In this document: piece by piece, positions 47,862 to 60,531 of the stretch
Layout of the letters: the number at the start of each line of letters is the position of its first letter
Numbering within the stretch: position 1 is the stretch's first letter
Program-made: the position numbers and the translations under genes
From: Bacterioplanes sanyensis
Lineage (GTDB): Bacteria; Pseudomonadota; Gammaproteobacteria; Pseudomonadales; Oceanobacteraceae
Direction: 5' to 3'
Assembly (NCBI RefSeq): GCF_014652515.1
Contig: NZ_BMYY01000003.1
Span: 62,001-126,000 of the forward strand
Length of the DNA stretch: 64,000 bases
Notes under the pieces: generated by a model
The model's input: only the letters and a program-made list of their open reading frames with translations
Database searches by the model: none
What the model was told of the DNA's origin: nothing

Positions 47862-48817
47862 AAGGTGCTCTTTATGTGTTGCTGCAGTTGCTGTTCCAGA
47901 CTGCGCTGATCGATGGCAAAGCGACGAATGCCCTCGGCCAGTTTTTCTGTCGCCATGGCGTCTTCGTTTTGCTGCCAGCGAAAATCGGCTTCACAGAGTG
48001 TTGCGCGGGCATCGTCGCTGCCCATGTTTGGATGCAGCTGGCGTTCCAGTTCGCCCTGATCTTGCTCAAGTTCGGTCAGCAGCTCGGGAGAAATGGTCAA
48101 CTTGTCACAGCCCGCCAGCTGTTCGATTTCACCACAGTTGCGAAAGCTGGCGCCCATCACAACGGTGTTGTAGTTGTGCTGCTTGTAGTAACGATAAATA
48201 CGGCTGACGGATTGCACGCCTGGGTCGGCGGCGCCGCTGAAGTCGATTTCAGGCTGCTTGGCTTTGTGCCAGTCGAGAATGCGGCCAACAAACGGCGAGA
48301 TGAGCGTTACGCCGGCATCGGCGCAGGCTTGAGCTTGGGCGAAGCTGAACAGCAGTGTCAGGTTGCAATGAATGCCGCGCTGCTCCAGTTGGCGCGCAGC
48401 CTCGATGCCTTCCCAGGTTGACGCTATTTTGATCAGAATGCGCTTACGGTTGACGCCAGCTTGCTCATACAGATTGATCAATTTCTCTGCTCGGTTAATG
48501 GTCGCGGCGGTATCAAAGGACAGTCGCGCATCCACCTCGGTGGATACCACGCCGGGAATCAACTCAAGGATGTCGCGCCCAATACTGACGGCCAAATGGT
48601 CGCAAGCGTTGGTGAGCACGGAGTCTTGATTGTCCACCTGTTGTGCCCAGTCGACCGCTTGCTTGAGCAGCGGCTGATACGCCGGCAAGGCGGCGGCTTT
48701 TAAGATCAGCGAAGGGTTGGTGGTGGCGTCTTCGGGGCGATGTTGACGAATGGCCTCGATGTCGCCGCTATCGGCAACGACAGAAGTCATGGTGCGCAAA
48801 CTTTCCAGTTTACTCAT
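47858..48817 (-). CDS. tal: Transaldolase
   Basis: Pentose phosphate pathway enzyme transferring a dihydroxyacetone unit from sedoheptulose-7-phosphate to glyceraldehyde-3-phosphate. The 319-residue TIM-barrel has the Schiff-base Lys130 in [12 protein letters not shown], the DATTNPSL loop and the [11 protein letters not shown] motif. Length fits subfamily 1 (E. coli TalB). It leads the tal-TerB-Tus-like operon. Confidence 0.97.
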   Translation of the reverse strand: MSKLESLRTMTSVVADSGDIEAIRQHRPEDATTNPSLILKAAALPAYQPLLKQAVDWAQQVDNQDSVLTNACDHLAVSIGRDILELIPGVVSTEVDARLSFDTAATINRAEKLINLYEQAGVNRKRILIKIASTWEGIEAARQLEQRGIHCNLTLLFSFAQAQACADAGVTLISPFVGRILDWHKAKQPEIDFSGAADPGVQSVSRIYRYYKQHNYNTVVMGASFRNCGEIEQLAGCDKLTISPELLTELEQDQGELERQLHPNMGSDDARATLCEADFRWQQNEDAMATEKLAEGIRRFAIDQRSLEQQLQQHIKSTL

Positions 48818-48930
48818 ATAGGCATCCTGAGTTTGAATTCGGTAAGGGGTGGCTAAACGTTGCCCAAAACTGGCCGGCAGGTCAACCTCGGCTATGAAAA
48901 TACAGAATTATCAAGTGCTTGGAGTTAAGT

Positions 48931-49263
48931 ATGAAAGTAACGACTCAAATGATGATGGCTCTGATCTTGTGCCTCGCGGCAATGGCGAGTTGGGCCGAGC
49001 CCGTGTGGATTGATGTTCGCAGTGCTCAAGAGTACGCACAGGGCCATAAGCAGGGTGCATTATTGATGCCCCATGGCGAGATCGAAGCGGCCATTGCCGC
49101 TGCCGACCTAGCTAAAGATGACACTATTTATCTGTACTGCCGCTCTGGACGTCGGGCCGGTGTTGCACTGCAAAAGCTCGAAGCTTTGGGGTACACCCAG
49201 GTCGAAAACCTGGGCGGCTTGCAAGATGCTCTGCGCAAAGCAGGAGAGTGTGAAAAGTGCTGA
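48931..49263 (+). CDS. Periplasmic rhodanese (PspE-like)
   Basis: 110 residues: signal peptide (1-22, ALILCLAAMASWA), then one rhodanese domain with the sulfur-carrying Cys70 in LYCRSGRRAG. Single-domain exported rhodaneses transfer sulfane sulfur to acceptors such as cyanide or thiols. ATG 48931 is preceded by GGAG at seven bases; a TTG at 48919 is in frame but has no site. Its stop touches the convergent dusA stop. Confidence 0.9.
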   Translation: MKVTTQMMMALILCLAAMASWAEPVWIDVRSAQEYAQGHKQGALLMPHGEIEAAIAAADLAKDDTIYLYCRSGRRAGVALQKLEALGYTQVENLGGLQDALRKAGECEKC

Positions 49264-50274
49264 TCAGGCTGGCTGTGGCTCGGACACCAGAGCCAGTGCC
49301 TCTTCCATCACCTCAATGCCAGAGGTGCGTTTGTGGGCTTGCTCGCTCAAATGACGGCGAAACAAACGCGCGCCTTTTTCGCCGTTAAACAACCCCAGCA
49401 TATGGCGGCTGATGTGGTGCAAAACCGCACCTTGTTGCAGCTGTTGCTCGATGTAGGGGTAGAGCGAGCGAATGGCTTGCTTGCGCCCCTCGATGCTCGT
49501 GTCTGAGGAGTGATCGCTGCCAAAGTAGCGCTGGTCGGCACTCATCAAAACACTGGGGTTATGATACGCCTCACGGCCAAGCATTACGCCATCCAAATGC
49601 TGGAGTTGTTGCTCGCATTCCTCATGGGTTTTTAGGCCGCCGTTGAGGATGATTTCCAGCTGTGGAAAGTCTAGCTTGAGGCGATGAACCAACGCGTAGC
49701 GCAAGGGTGGGATTTCACGATTTTCCTTCGGTGATAAGCCCGCCAGAATGGCCGTGCGAGCGTGCACGATAAAGGTCGTGACACCACTTTCCTGCACGAC
49801 GCCGACAAAATCACGCAAATGCTCATAGCTGTCCTGGTCATCAATGCCGATGCGGTGCTTGACCGTCACGTCGATGTCACAGGCGTCGCGCATGGCTGCC
49901 AGGCAGTCTCGCACCAGCTGTGGATGGGCCATCAAGCAAGCGCCAATCATGTTGTTCTGCACTCGGTCGCTGGGGCAGCCAACGTTCAAGTTGACCTCGT
50001 CATAGCCAAGTTCTTCGGCAAAGCGCGCACATTGAGCCAGCTCTTCAGGCAGGCTGCCGCCTAACTGCAGTGCCAGCGGGTGCTCTTCGTCGTTATAGGC
50101 GAGAAAACGCTGTCGGTCGCCGTGAATCAAGGCACCGGTTGTCACCATTTCTGTGTACAGCAGGCTGTGACGCGTCAGCGCCCGCCAAAACCGCCGGCAG
50201 TGGCGATCCGACCAATCCATCATAGGAGCCGTGCTAAACCGGCGAGCGCCCGGTGCTAAGGGTTTTGCGCTCAT
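49264..50274 (-). CDS. dusA: tRNA-dihydrouridine(20/20a) synthase
   Basis: FMN enzyme reducing uridine to dihydrouridine in the tRNA D loop. The 336-residue protein has the FMN-barrel start FSTAPMMDWSDRH, the catalytic Cys in NVGCPSDRVQNN, the HARTAILAGLSPKENREIPP loop specific for DusA and the HISRHMLGLFNG helix of the C-terminal domain. It overlaps hflD by 4 bases. Confidence 0.94.
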   Translation of the reverse strand: MSAKPLAPGARRFSTAPMMDWSDRHCRRFWRALTRHSLLYTEMVTTGALIHGDRQRFLAYNDEEHPLALQLGGSLPEELAQCARFAEELGYDEVNLNVGCPSDRVQNNMIGACLMAHPQLVRDCLAAMRDACDIDVTVKHRIGIDDQDSYEHLRDFVGVVQESGVTTFIVHARTAILAGLSPKENREIPPLRYALVHRLKLDFPQLEIILNGGLKTHEECEQQLQHLDGVMLGREAYHNPSVLMSADQRYFGSDHSSDTSIEGRKQAIRSLYPYIEQQLQQGAVLHHISRHMLGLFNGEKGARLFRRHLSEQAHKRTSGIEVMEEALALVSEPQPA

Positions 50275-50912
50275 GATTCACCTTGATTCGGGTTGTCGAT
50301 GAGTGCATCGCAGGCGCTTAGGTAGCGTTTGCGACTGACCAGCATATGAAAGCGACGACCGCCGACTTGGCGCCATAAAATCGCCGCACGAATGCCGGCC
50401 AGCAGCAGGGCGCGCACTTTATTGGCGGTGTGATGATTTTGCAGGTAGCTGGGGTTGCCTTTCACGCGAATGCGAAAGCTCAGGTTGCTCAGCGTTTGCT
50501 GATACAGGCCAGCCAGAGCGGCGATGGTGTTTTCATGGCCAACGGAGAAGTGATCAGCCTGGCGCGAAGCTTGGTTAATACCATCTCCCAAGGCAGCCAT
50601 CATGTCGCCGTTTTTGCGCAGTTTGCGCTCCAGGTGCAACAGGCTCAGGGCGTAGCCGGTGACTTCGGGCTTGATGCCAGCTGGATCGCGCCCCACGACA
50701 ATGCGCAACTGCTTCAAGCCAACGCTGAGCTGTGACGGCGCGTGACCATAGATGTCATCAAAGCGGTCGGGGGATTGCTGGAACACACTGCGCAGCAGAG
50801 GCTCGATGCTGGATTGCGGGACATCGCCTTCTCGAGCCAGTTGCTCCACTAGTGTTGCTGCCTGAAATACCGCCGCCAAGGCGATGACTTGCTCTTCGTT
50901 GCGGGATCTCAT
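50271..50912 (-). CDS. hflD: High-frequency lysogenization protein HflD
   Basis: 213-residue peripheral membrane protein of the HflD family, whose E. coli member binds phage lambda CII and sits next to mnmA. The start [19 protein letters not shown] and the central [20 protein letters not shown] are typical. Its role outside lambda biology is unclear. Overlaps mnmA and dusA by 4 bases each, so the three genes are translated in one chain. Confidence 0.92.
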   Translation of the reverse strand: MRSRNEEQVIALAAVFQAATLVEQLAREGDVPQSSIEPLLRSVFQQSPDRFDDIYGHAPSQLSVGLKQLRIVVGRDPAGIKPEVTGYALSLLHLERKLRKNGDMMAALGDGINQASRQADHFSVGHENTIAALAGLYQQTLSNLSFRIRVKGNPSYLQNHHTANKVRALLLAGIRAAILWRQVGGRRFHMLVSRKRYLSACDALIDNPNQGES

Positions 50913-52021
50913 GCCTGCTTACCTGTGTGTTCAATGACGCCGCCACCTAGGCAGACGTCGCCGTCGTAAAGTACCAAAGACTGGCCCGGTGTAACTGCGC
51001 GCTGCGGTTGGTCAAATTCGACCCGATAGCCCTGCTCGTCGCGGAACAAGGTGCAGCTTTGGTCGTCTTGGCGATAGCGCACTTTGGCACTGCAGCGCAG
51101 TGGCAGCTCGGGTGCGGCGTTAACCCAGTAAATGTCACTGGTCGTCAGCCAGTCGCTGAATAGTAATGGGTGATTCTTGCCTTGTACCGCGATTAATACA
51201 TTGCGTTGCAAGTCTTTACCCGCCACATACCAAGGCGCGTCAGGGTGGTTGGGCAAGCCACCGATGCCAAGCCCTTGGCGCTGCCCTAATGTGTGATACA
51301 TCAAGCCTTGATGCTCGCCGATGTCTTCGCCCTCTGGGGTTTCAATGCGCCCAGGCTGGGCGGGCAAGTACTGGCGCAAAAAATCGCGAAAACGGCGCTC
51401 GCCAATAAAGCAAATGCCGGTGCTGTCTTTTTTACTGGCCGTGACCAGGCCGTTTTGCTCGGCAATGCGGCGTACCTCAGGCTTTTCCAGCTCGCCCACG
51501 GGAAACAGAGTTTGTGCAATTTCATCACCGCCGACGGCGTGCAAAAAATAGCTTTGGTCTTTGTTGCCATCGAGGCCGCGCAGCAGTTCGGTGCGACCGT
51601 CTACATCGCGGCGGCGCACATAGTGGCCGGTGGCAATCAAATCCGCGCCTAAAATTTTGGCGTATTCCAGAAAGGCTTTGAATTTGATTTCACGGTTGCA
51701 CAGGATGTCTGGGTTGGGCGTGCGTCCGGCTTTGTATTCGTGCAAGAAATGCTCGAAGACATTATCCCAGTACTCGGCAGCAAAATTGGCCTGGTGCAGC
51801 TTAATGCCTAGGGTGTCGCACACCTGTTGCGCATCGGCCAAATCCTCCTTGGCGGTGCAGTATTCCGTGCCGTCGTCTTCATCCCAGTTTTTCATAAACA
51901 AGCCTTCTACCTGATAGCCCTGTTGCAACAACAGATAGGCAGAGACAGACGAATCAACGCCACCGGACATGCCAACGATGACCTTGGTGCGGGCGGTTTC
52001 AGGAGAACTATGGCTAGTCAT
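50909..52021 (-). CDS. mnmA: tRNA-specific 2-thiouridylase MnmA
   Basis: Thiolates wobble U34 of tRNA Lys, Glu and Gln. The 370-residue protein has the PP-loop [15 protein letters not shown], the catalytic pair of cysteines in [14 protein letters not shown] and [17 protein letters not shown], and the beta-barrel domain. Start shares one base with the upstream NUDIX stop, and the NUDIX-mnmA-hflD order is widely conserved. Confidence 0.97.
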   Translation of the reverse strand: MTSHSSPETARTKVIVGMSGGVDSSVSAYLLLQQGYQVEGLFMKNWDEDDGTEYCTAKEDLADAQQVCDTLGIKLHQANFAAEYWDNVFEHFLHEYKAGRTPNPDILCNREIKFKAFLEYAKILGADLIATGHYVRRRDVDGRTELLRGLDGNKDQSYFLHAVGGDEIAQTLFPVGELEKPEVRRIAEQNGLVTASKKDSTGICFIGERRFRDFLRQYLPAQPGRIETPEGEDIGEHQGLMYHTLGQRQGLGIGGLPNHPDAPWYVAGKDLQRNVLIAVQGKNHPLLFSDWLTTSDIYWVNAAPELPLRCSAKVRYRQDDQSCTLFRDEQGYRVEFDQPQRAVTPGQSLVLYDGDVCLGGGVIEHTGKQA

Positions 52022-52470
52022 TAAGGGTGCTCAACGATAACGTCCAGAGAAAAAAGTTTGCCGGCCAAATAATCTTCGACGCAAGTTAAAACCATGGGGG
52101 AGCGCAAACGCGATGAGGCGCGCAGCTCTTCAATGGTCATCCAGCGCGGTCCGATGATGCCCCGGTCCAGCTCCGCGCCTTCCACTGCAGTGATGGCGTC
52201 GGCGATAAAGCAATAGCGGTGGTAGGTCACGCCATTGGTGGGGCTGGTGTAGGTATAGAGGCCCAGCACCGCCGTGGGTTTCACCTCCCAGCCGGTCTCT
52301 TCCAGAGTTTCGCGACAGGCGGCTTCGAGCAAGGTCTCGCCGGCTTCAACATGGCCCGCGGGCTGATTCAGCACCGCTTCGCCGCCGCTGATTTCTTCAA
52401 CCATTAAAAACCGCCCTTGGTGTTCAACCAAGGTGGCGACGGTGGCGTGTGGTGTCCAGCGCTCGATCAT
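52021..52470 (-). CDS. nudJ: NUDIX hydrolase (NudJ-like)
   Basis: 149-residue hydrolase with the full Nudix box [20 protein letters not shown] continuing into TGW. E. coli NudJ, in the same place before mnmA, removes phosphate from HMP-pyrophosphate and nucleotides. The substrate here is inferred from synteny only. Confidence 0.87.
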   Translation of the reverse strand: MIERWTPHATVATLVEHQGRFLMVEEISGGEAVLNQPAGHVEAGETLLEAACRETLEETGWEVKPTAVLGLYTYTSPTNGVTYHRYCFIADAITAVEGAELDRGIIGPRWMTIEELRASSRLRSPMVLTCVEDYLAGKLFSLDVIVEHP

Positions 52471-52532
52471 GCGGGCTCCCGGTCTGGCTGGTCAAAAACA
52501 GCCGCGCAGTGTACCCAAATTGCCGTTTCGGC

Positions 52533-53162
52533 TCAATTTTTGCGCCGTCGTTGTGGCCGCGCGGCGCCCTTTGAGCGCTGAGTCTGATTGCGAGAAGAGT
52601 TGCGTGAAGGATTGCGGGGCAGGTGCACACTCTGTTGGCGCCACTCGCCGGGCATCAGTTTGTCTAAGCGCCAAGGGCCAATAGCAACCCGGATTAAGCG
52701 CAAGGTTGGGTGGCCGATATGGGCGGTCATGCGTCTGACTTGACGGTTGCGTCCTTCAGTGATGCGAATATCCAACCAGCAGGTGTCATCATTGGCACGC
52801 TGACGAATGGGTGGCTGGCGTGGCCATAAAGAGTGCGGCTCTACTATGGTTACTTGGGCCGGCTTGGTTGGACCATCTTTGAGTTGCACGCCCTGGCGCA
52901 ACTGCTGTAAGGCAGCCGCGCTTGGTGTGCCTTCGACTTGCACCCAGTATTGTTTTTGCATTTTAAATGCCGGGTCAGCAATGCGAGCTTGTAGCTGACC
53001 GTCATCCGTTAGCAGTAGCAGGCCTTCGGAGTCGTAGTCCAGCCTGCCTGCCGGGTAAACACCGGGCTGATCAATGTAGTCGGCCAGGGTTGCACGGCCT
53101 TCGCCGTCGGTGAATTGACTGAGTACCTGGAAGGGTTTGTTGAAGCAAAGGAGGGTTGCCAT
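52533..53162 (-). CDS. rluE: 23S rRNA pseudouridine(2457) synthase RluE
   Basis: RsuA/RluE family pseudouridine synthase, 209 residues without S4 domain: [20 protein letters not shown] at the start, the catalytic [14 protein letters not shown] (Asp), and [20 protein letters not shown]. The C-terminal tail is Arg/Asn-rich ([15 protein letters not shown]), as expected for an RNA-binding end. It is divergent from icd, with a palindromic operator starting at its 5' end. Confidence 0.93.
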   Translation of the reverse strand: MATLLCFNKPFQVLSQFTDGEGRATLADYIDQPGVYPAGRLDYDSEGLLLLTDDGQLQARIADPAFKMQKQYWVQVEGTPSAAALQQLRQGVQLKDGPTKPAQVTIVEPHSLWPRQPPIRQRANDDTCWLDIRITEGRNRQVRRMTAHIGHPTLRLIRVAIGPWRLDKLMPGEWRQQSVHLPRNPSRNSSRNQTQRSKGAARPQRRRKN

Positions 53163-53163
53163 G

Positions 53164-55628
<2,465 letters not shown>

Positions 55629-55647
55629 AGCGAAGCGTCGAGATGGC

Positions 55648-55685
55648 AAAAGGGCCGGCTGGTTAACCAGTCGGCCCTTTTTTTA
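55648..55685 (+). terminator. Intrinsic terminator after icd
   Basis: AAAAGGGCCG with CGGCCCTTTT around an inner CTGG/CCAG stem, followed by a T-run. Nearly symmetric, it may also serve the convergent cspD gene. Confidence 0.88.
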
Positions 55686-55695
55686 CGGTTAATCG

Positions 55696-55908
55696 TCAGT
55701 GATTGTCGATCGGTTGAATGTTGATGGCGTGAATGCCTTTGTCGCTGGGTTTGGTCTCGAACTGAACAGGCTGGCCCGCCTTGAGGGTTCGATAGCCATC
55801 CATTTGAATGGTGGAATAGTGGGCGAACAGGTCTTCAGTGCTGTCGTCAGCCAAAATAAAACCATAGCCCTTTGCATTGTTGAACCATTTCACCTTGCCG
55901 GTTTTCAT
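55696..55908 (-). CDS. cspD: Cold shock-like protein CspD
   Basis: 70-residue cold-shock domain protein with RNP1 KGYGFI and RNP2 DLFAHYS. The location between icd and clpS, divergent from the latter, is that of cspD, a growth-phase regulated single-strand nucleic-acid binder that can inhibit replication in E. coli. GGGAGGTG lies six bases before the ATG at 55908. The frame continues upstream, but that part is not family sequence. Confidence 0.92.
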   Translation of the reverse strand: MKTGKVKWFNNAKGYGFILADDSTEDLFAHYSTIQMDGYRTLKAGQPVQFETKPSDKGIHAINIQPIDNH

Positions 55909-56116
55909 GGCTACACCTCCCTTGCTGTTACTTCGCTGTGACCTGTCAGGCGGGTCAGTGAAAAACTGTGTTTCAACACTACGTTGCAGTTTCTGCAGCG
56001 TCAAGCTTGTCAAGCCCTGTTTTTGCCACCATTAAACTCTGTGGCAGACGTTGTTGCCAGTTCCGGCGGCGCGGTATCATGGCCTGCGTTTTTATCAACC
56101 CAGATCCAAGGACATT

Positions 56117-56464
56117 ATGCGTAACCTGGTAATGCAAGATCCGCAGCACAACGACGATGATGGCGGCCTAGCGGTTGAGCAATCCAAGCCGGAGCTGAAA
56201 CGCCCCTCCATGTACAGTGTCATTATGCTCAATGACGACTACACGCCTATGGAGTTTGTGGTGGAAGTGTTGCAGAAATTTTTCAATAAAGATCCAGAGC
56301 AGGCGACGCAAATCATGCTGACTGTTCACACCAAAGGCAGTGCCGTGTGTGCCATCTATACTAAGGATGTGGCGGAAACTAAAGCCGCCATCGTGAATCA
56401 ATACTCTCGTGACTGCCAGCACCCGCTGATGTGCGAAATAGCGCCGGCAGACGACGGAGAATAG
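56117..56464 (+). CDS. clpS: ATP-dependent Clp protease adaptor ClpS
   Basis: N-degron recognition adaptor that hands substrates to ClpA. The 115-residue protein has a variable N-terminal extension and the ClpS domain with [20 protein letters not shown] (ligand-binding DD and M), then [18 protein letters not shown] (His in the conserved VHxxG motif). ATG 56117 is preceded by AAGGA. It lies 8 bases before clpA, as usual. Confidence 0.95.
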   Translation: MRNLVMQDPQHNDDDGGLAVEQSKPELKRPSMYSVIMLNDDYTPMEFVVEVLQKFFNKDPEQATQIMLTVHTKGSAVCAIYTKDVAETKAAIVNQYSRDCQHPLMCEIAPADDGE

Positions 56465-56472
56465 GAGGCAGC

Positions 56473-58731
56473 ATGCTGAACCGAGAACTGGAGCAAACCC
56501 TGAATGGTGCATTCAAAGAGGCGCGCTCCAAACGTCACGAATTTATGACGGTAGAGCATTTGTTGCTGGCCTTGCTGGACAACGAAGCCGCTGCCAAGGT
56601 ATTGGAGGCCTGCGGTGCTGACGCTAGCAAGTTACGGCGCGATCTGCAGGATTTTGTCGATTCAACCACACCGTTGATCCCGGAGGATGATCTAGATCGT
56701 GAAACTCAGCCAACGCTGGGGTTTCAGCGAGTGCTGCAGCGCGCGGTGTTTCATGTGCAGAGCTCTGGTAAGTCGGAGGTAACGGGCGCCAATGTCTTAG
56801 TTGCGATTTTCAGTGAACAAGAAAGTCAGGCAGTGTATTTCCTCAAGCAACAAGGGGTCGCTCGTATTGATGTCGTAAACTACATCAGTCACGGCATATC
56901 GAAAGTCAGCGGGCCTGAAGAGTCTTCTGATCAAATGTCTGAGCAGCATGACGACGAAGGTGAGGGCAGTAGCAAGAACGCTTTGGAAGGTTACGCTACT
57001 AACCTCAATCGCCAGGCGCGTGATGGTCGCATCGACCCTTTGATTGGTCGCGAGTATGAAGTTAATCGCTTGGTGCAGATTTTGTCGCGGCGTCGCAAAA
57101 ATAATCCCTTATTGGTGGGGGATTCTGGCGTCGGCAAAACCGCCATCGTAGAGGGCTTGGCTAAGCGCATTGTAGACGGTGATGTACCAGAGATTATCAA
57201 TGACGCTGTGGTTTACAGCCTAGATATGGGCGCCCTTTTGGCTGGCACCAAATACCGTGGCGATTTTGAAAAACGCTTTAAAGCCTTGCTGGCTGAGCTC
57301 AAGAAGCAGCCGCACGGCATTCTGTTTATTGATGAAATTCATACCATTATCGGCGCCGGCGCGGCCTCTGGTGGTGTAATGGATGCCTCCAACTTACTCA
57401 AGCCGCTGTTGAGTTCGGGTGAAATTCGGTGCATAGGTTCGACCACCTTTACTGAGTTTCGCGGTATTTTCGAAAAAGACAGCGCCTTGACTCGACGCTT
57501 CCAAAAAATCGACGTGGCGCAACCATCGGTTGATGACACCTATAAAATCCTGAAAGGGCTGAAGAGTCGTTTTGAAGAGCATCATGCGGTGCGTTACACC
57601 GACAAAGCCTTGCGCGCAGCGGCCGAGTTGTCGGAGCGTTACATTACTGATCGCAATTTGCCAGACAAAGCCATCGACGTTATCGACGAGGTAGGTGCGC
57701 TGCAGCACTTGCTGCCGCCGAGTAAGCGTAAAAAGGTTATCAATGTTGGCGAAGTGGAGCAGGTGGTAGCTTCCATTGCTCGCATACCGCCTAAGTCGGT
57801 AAACGCCAGCGATAAAGAGCTTCTGTTTAAGTTAGAAGACAAGTTGTCGATGGTGGTGTTCGGGCAGGATGAGGCCATTCAGAGTTTGTCGACGGCCATC
57901 AAAATGAATCGCGCCGGCCTAGACTCACCCGAAAAACCCATAGGCTCTTTCTTGTTTGCTGGACCAACTGGGGTGGGTAAAACCGAAGTGACTCGCCAGT
58001 TGGCCAATGTGATGGGCATGGAGCTGGTGCGCTTTGATATGTCCGAGTACATGGAGCGCCATACCGTGTCACGTTTAATCGGTGCACCTCCTGGGTATGT
58101 CGGCTATGACCAAGGCGGCCTGCTCACGGAAGCCGTGAATAAAACACCGCATTGTGTCTTGTTGCTCGATGAAATTGAAAAGGCGCATCCAGAGGTGTTT
58201 AACATTTTGTTGCAAGTGATGGATCACGGCACACTGACGGACAATAACGGTCGTAAGACCGACTTCCGCAACGTCATTTTGGTCATGACGACCAACGCCG
58301 GCGCGCAACAAATGAATCGTGCCAGCATCGGCTTCACTCAGCAGGATCACAGTACCGATGGTATGGAAGAGCTGAAGAAGCTGTTTACGCCCGAGTTCCG
58401 CAACCGCTTGGATAGCATTATTCAGTTCTCGCCGCTGGGTCGAGACACTATTTTGCACGTGGTGGATAAATTGCTGGCCGAGCTGCAAGGGCAGCTGGAT
58501 GATAAGCGTGTTTTGCTCAACGTCAGCGATGAAGCGCGTATTTGGCTGGGCGTGAACGGTTATGACGAGAAAATGGGCGCTCGCCCGATGAGTCGCCTAG
58601 TACAAGAGAAAATCAAAAAGCCACTGGCTGAGATTATTCTGTTTGGCGATTTAGAGAAGGGGGGCGAAGTCGACGTCTATGTTGAAGATGACGAGCTTCG
58701 CCTGAGGATCCCGCAAGAGGTATCAGCTTAG
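56473..58731 (+). CDS. clpA: ATP-dependent Clp protease ATP-binding subunit ClpA
   Basis: AAA+ unfoldase of 752 residues: N-domain with [11 protein letters not shown] and [14 protein letters not shown], first AAA+ module with Walker A GDSGVGKT, pore loop [11 protein letters not shown], second module with GPTGVGKT and GYVGYDQGG, and the ClpP-docking loop IGF ([10 protein letters not shown]). Start ATG 56473 follows AGGAGG at 6 bases. Works with ClpS and the two downstream transferases in the N-degron pathway. Confidence 0.97.
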   Translation: MLNRELEQTLNGAFKEARSKRHEFMTVEHLLLALLDNEAAAKVLEACGADASKLRRDLQDFVDSTTPLIPEDDLDRETQPTLGFQRVLQRAVFHVQSSGKSEVTGANVLVAIFSEQESQAVYFLKQQGVARIDVVNYISHGISKVSGPEESSDQMSEQHDDEGEGSSKNALEGYATNLNRQARDGRIDPLIGREYEVNRLVQILSRRRKNNPLLVGDSGVGKTAIVEGLAKRIVDGDVPEIINDAVVYSLDMGALLAGTKYRGDFEKRFKALLAELKKQPHGILFIDEIHTIIGAGAASGGVMDASNLLKPLLSSGEIRCIGSTTFTEFRGIFEKDSALTRRFQKIDVAQPSVDDTYKILKGLKSRFEEHHAVRYTDKALRAAAELSERYITDRNLPDKAIDVIDEVGALQHLLPPSKRKKVINVGEVEQVVASIARIPPKSVNASDKELLFKLEDKLSMVVFGQDEAIQSLSTAIKMNRAGLDSPEKPIGSFLFAGPTGVGKTEVTRQLANVMGMELVRFDMSEYMERHTVSRLIGAPPGYVGYDQGGLLTEAVNKTPHCVLLLDEIEKAHPEVFNILLQVMDHGTLTDNNGRKTDFRNVILVMTTNAGAQQMNRASIGFTQQDHSTDGMEELKKLFTPEFRNRLDSIIQFSPLGRDTILHVVDKLLAELQGQLDDKRVLLNVSDEARIWLGVNGYDEKMGARPMSRLVQEKIKKPLAEIILFGDLEKGGEVDVYVEDDELRLRIPQEVSA

Positions 58732-58740
58732 GCTGATACC
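58719..58740. terminator. Hairpin at the clpA stop codon
   Basis: GGTATCAG and CTGATACC form a perfect 8-bp stem with a six-base loop containing the stop codon. No T-run follows (TTAACG), so it is a weak terminator for the convergent clpA and infA genes. Confidence 0.4.
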
Positions 58741-58754
58741 TTAACGATTCTGAA

Positions 58755-58973
58755 TTAACGGGCGCGGTAGGTGATGCGCCCTTTGCTCAGGTCGTAGGGA
58801 GTCAGCTCGACCTTGACCTTGTCGCCAGTCAGAATGCGGATGTAATTCTTACGCATCTTGCCAGAGATATGAGCGGTCACTACGTGGCCGTTTTCCAGTT
58901 TTACGCGAAACATGGTATTTGGCAGGGTGTCAATAACCTCGCCTTCCATTTCAATATGATCGTCTTTTGCCAT
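58755..58973 (-). CDS. infA: Translation initiation factor IF-1
   Basis: 72-residue OB-fold protein occupying the ribosomal A site during initiation. The sequence [39 protein letters not shown] and [16 protein letters not shown] is near-invariant across bacteria. It follows bpt-aat after 88 bases on the minus strand. Confidence 0.98.
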   Translation of the reverse strand: MAKDDHIEMEGEVIDTLPNTMFRVKLENGHVVTAHISGKMRKNYIRILTGDKVKVELTPYDLSKGRITYRAR

Positions 58974-59061
58974 TCGTCACCTGTTTAGACCGTGCACAAT
59001 GCGCGCGCATTCTGCACCAAATGGGCAGAAGAAGCAAAGCCTCTGCCAGTAAAACCTTTAT

Positions 59062-59778
59062 CTATCTGCCTTTGTTCCAAGCAGCGGGATGCCAATGCCC
59101 CTGCTGCTGTAGCTCTAAAGGTTGCCACTCAGCTTTATAGAGCATTTTGCGGCAATCGGCGATGTAGTAGCCCAAATAGTGATAGCGCAGCCCCAGTGCC
59201 TGACCTAAGCGGGATAGCGAGTAAATCAGGTAGCGCCCTGGGCTGTTGTGCTCATGCGCTGGGTCAAAATAGCAGTAAACAGACGATACCCCGTCCAGTA
59301 GCCGATCAAACACCAAGCAGCCGATTAAGTTCTGCTGACATCTCAGGGTGAGTAGCGCTGTATTGCCAAAGTGGCTGCAAATAAACTCTCGGTATTGTTG
59401 CTCGGTCGGCGGGAACATGGCGCCGTCGCTGTGGCGTTGGCGAATGTAGTGCGCGTATAACTGATAGTGCTCTTGCTGAAAATCTGCCGGCTCGATGGCC
59501 AGTTGATAGTGGCGACAGCGCTTGATGGTGCGCTTCAAGCGCCGGTTGATATGCATGGCATTCAACGCAAAGCGCGCGGATTGGCAGGCGCTGCAACTCG
59601 GGCATGCAGGCCGATAAACCAGCTTGCCACTGCGGCGAAACCCCAGTGTATTCAGCTCTGTTAGCTCTTCATCGGTCAGCTCGAGTCTGGGGTCGACATA
59701 ATCGCTGCGCGAGAGCTTGTTGGGTAAATAACCACAGGGCGAGAGTTGGGTTGGCCGGTACAGGCGCAGCGGGCGCAT
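59062..59778 (-). CDS. bpt: Aspartate/glutamate leucyltransferase Bpt (Ate family)
   Basis: Adds Leu from Leu-tRNA to N-terminal Asp or Glu, creating a ClpS-readable N-degron. The 238-residue protein matches bacterial Bpt: CGYLPNKLSRSDYVDP near the start, the Cys cluster YRPACPSCSACQSARF, and the YLGYYIADCRKMLYKAEWQP acyltransferase core. ATG shares one base with the aat stop, so translation is coupled. Confidence 0.94.
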   Translation of the reverse strand: MRPLRLYRPTQLSPCGYLPNKLSRSDYVDPRLELTDEELTELNTLGFRRSGKLVYRPACPSCSACQSARFALNAMHINRRLKRTIKRCRHYQLAIEPADFQQEHYQLYAHYIRQRHSDGAMFPPTEQQYREFICSHFGNTALLTLRCQQNLIGCLVFDRLLDGVSSVYCYFDPAHEHNSPGRYLIYSLSRLGQALGLRYHYLGYYIADCRKMLYKAEWQPLELQQQGHWHPAAWNKGR

Positions 59779-60479
59779 TAGCGAATCACCCCGGGCAGCG
59801 GCGCAATAGGCGGCTGCTCTGTTGCATGGCGTAAGCGGGACTCAAATTCTTGGCGGTCGGCGTCGTAACAGCCAAACTGAGCCAGATGCTCGGTGTGCAT
59901 TTGGCAATCGATCAGCTCAATGCCAAGTTCAAACAGCAGTGGGGCGGCGCTGGCAAATGCCAATTTAGAGGCATTGCTAACGCGAGAGAACATCGACTCA
60001 CCAAACAATGCTGCGCCGATCAATACGCCATAAAAGCCGCCAATCAAGCCTGCTTCGCTGTCGTCATCCCAGACTTCAACACAGATCGCGCGCCCAGCAC
60101 GAAATAGCCGTGGGTAGTTGTGCAGTAACTCTTCATCAATCCAGGTGCCGCCATCATCCTCTCTGGGTTCAGCGCAGGCCGCTTGAACTTGCTCGAACGC
60201 TTGATTGGCGGTGATGCGCCAGCGGCTTCGTTTGAGCAGTTTGCGCACCGTGCGGGGCAGCCGAAATGACTCGGGCGTAATGATGGCGCGCGGGGCTGGC
60301 GACCACCATAAGCGCACTTCTTGCGGGTCATTCCAAGGGAAAATGCCGCGCCGATAAGCGCTTTCCAGCCAATAAGGAGAGGTTTGCCCGCCGGCCGCCA
60401 ATAGCCCATTGGGCTCTTGCAGTGCATCGGTGGTGGGCGGAAAATCAGGTCGGCCGCCTGCGTCCAGCCATTCCAGCAT
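59778..60479 (-). CDS. aat: Leucyl/phenylalanyl-tRNA--protein transferase Aat
   Basis: Attaches Leu or Phe to N-terminal Lys or Arg, another N-degron branch. The 233-residue protein has PDFPPTTDAL, the family block YRRGIFPWN and FGESMFSRVSNASKLAF with the acceptor-binding site. The start at 60479 is MLEWLDAGG; the frame beyond it is not conserved. Divergent from ftsK by 52 bases. Confidence 0.95.
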   Translation of the reverse strand: MLEWLDAGGRPDFPPTTDALQEPNGLLAAGGQTSPYWLESAYRRGIFPWNDPQEVRLWWSPAPRAIITPESFRLPRTVRKLLKRSRWRITANQAFEQVQAACAEPREDDGGTWIDEELLHNYPRLFRAGRAICVEVWDDDSEAGLIGGFYGVLIGAALFGESMFSRVSNASKLAFASAAPLLFELGIELIDCQMHTEHLAQFGCYDADRQEFESRLRHATEQPPIAPLPGVIR

Positions 60480-60531
60480 GGTGCGTGTTACACTCCGGTG
60501 TTTGATGTTTGACTTACTGTGAGAACGATTT

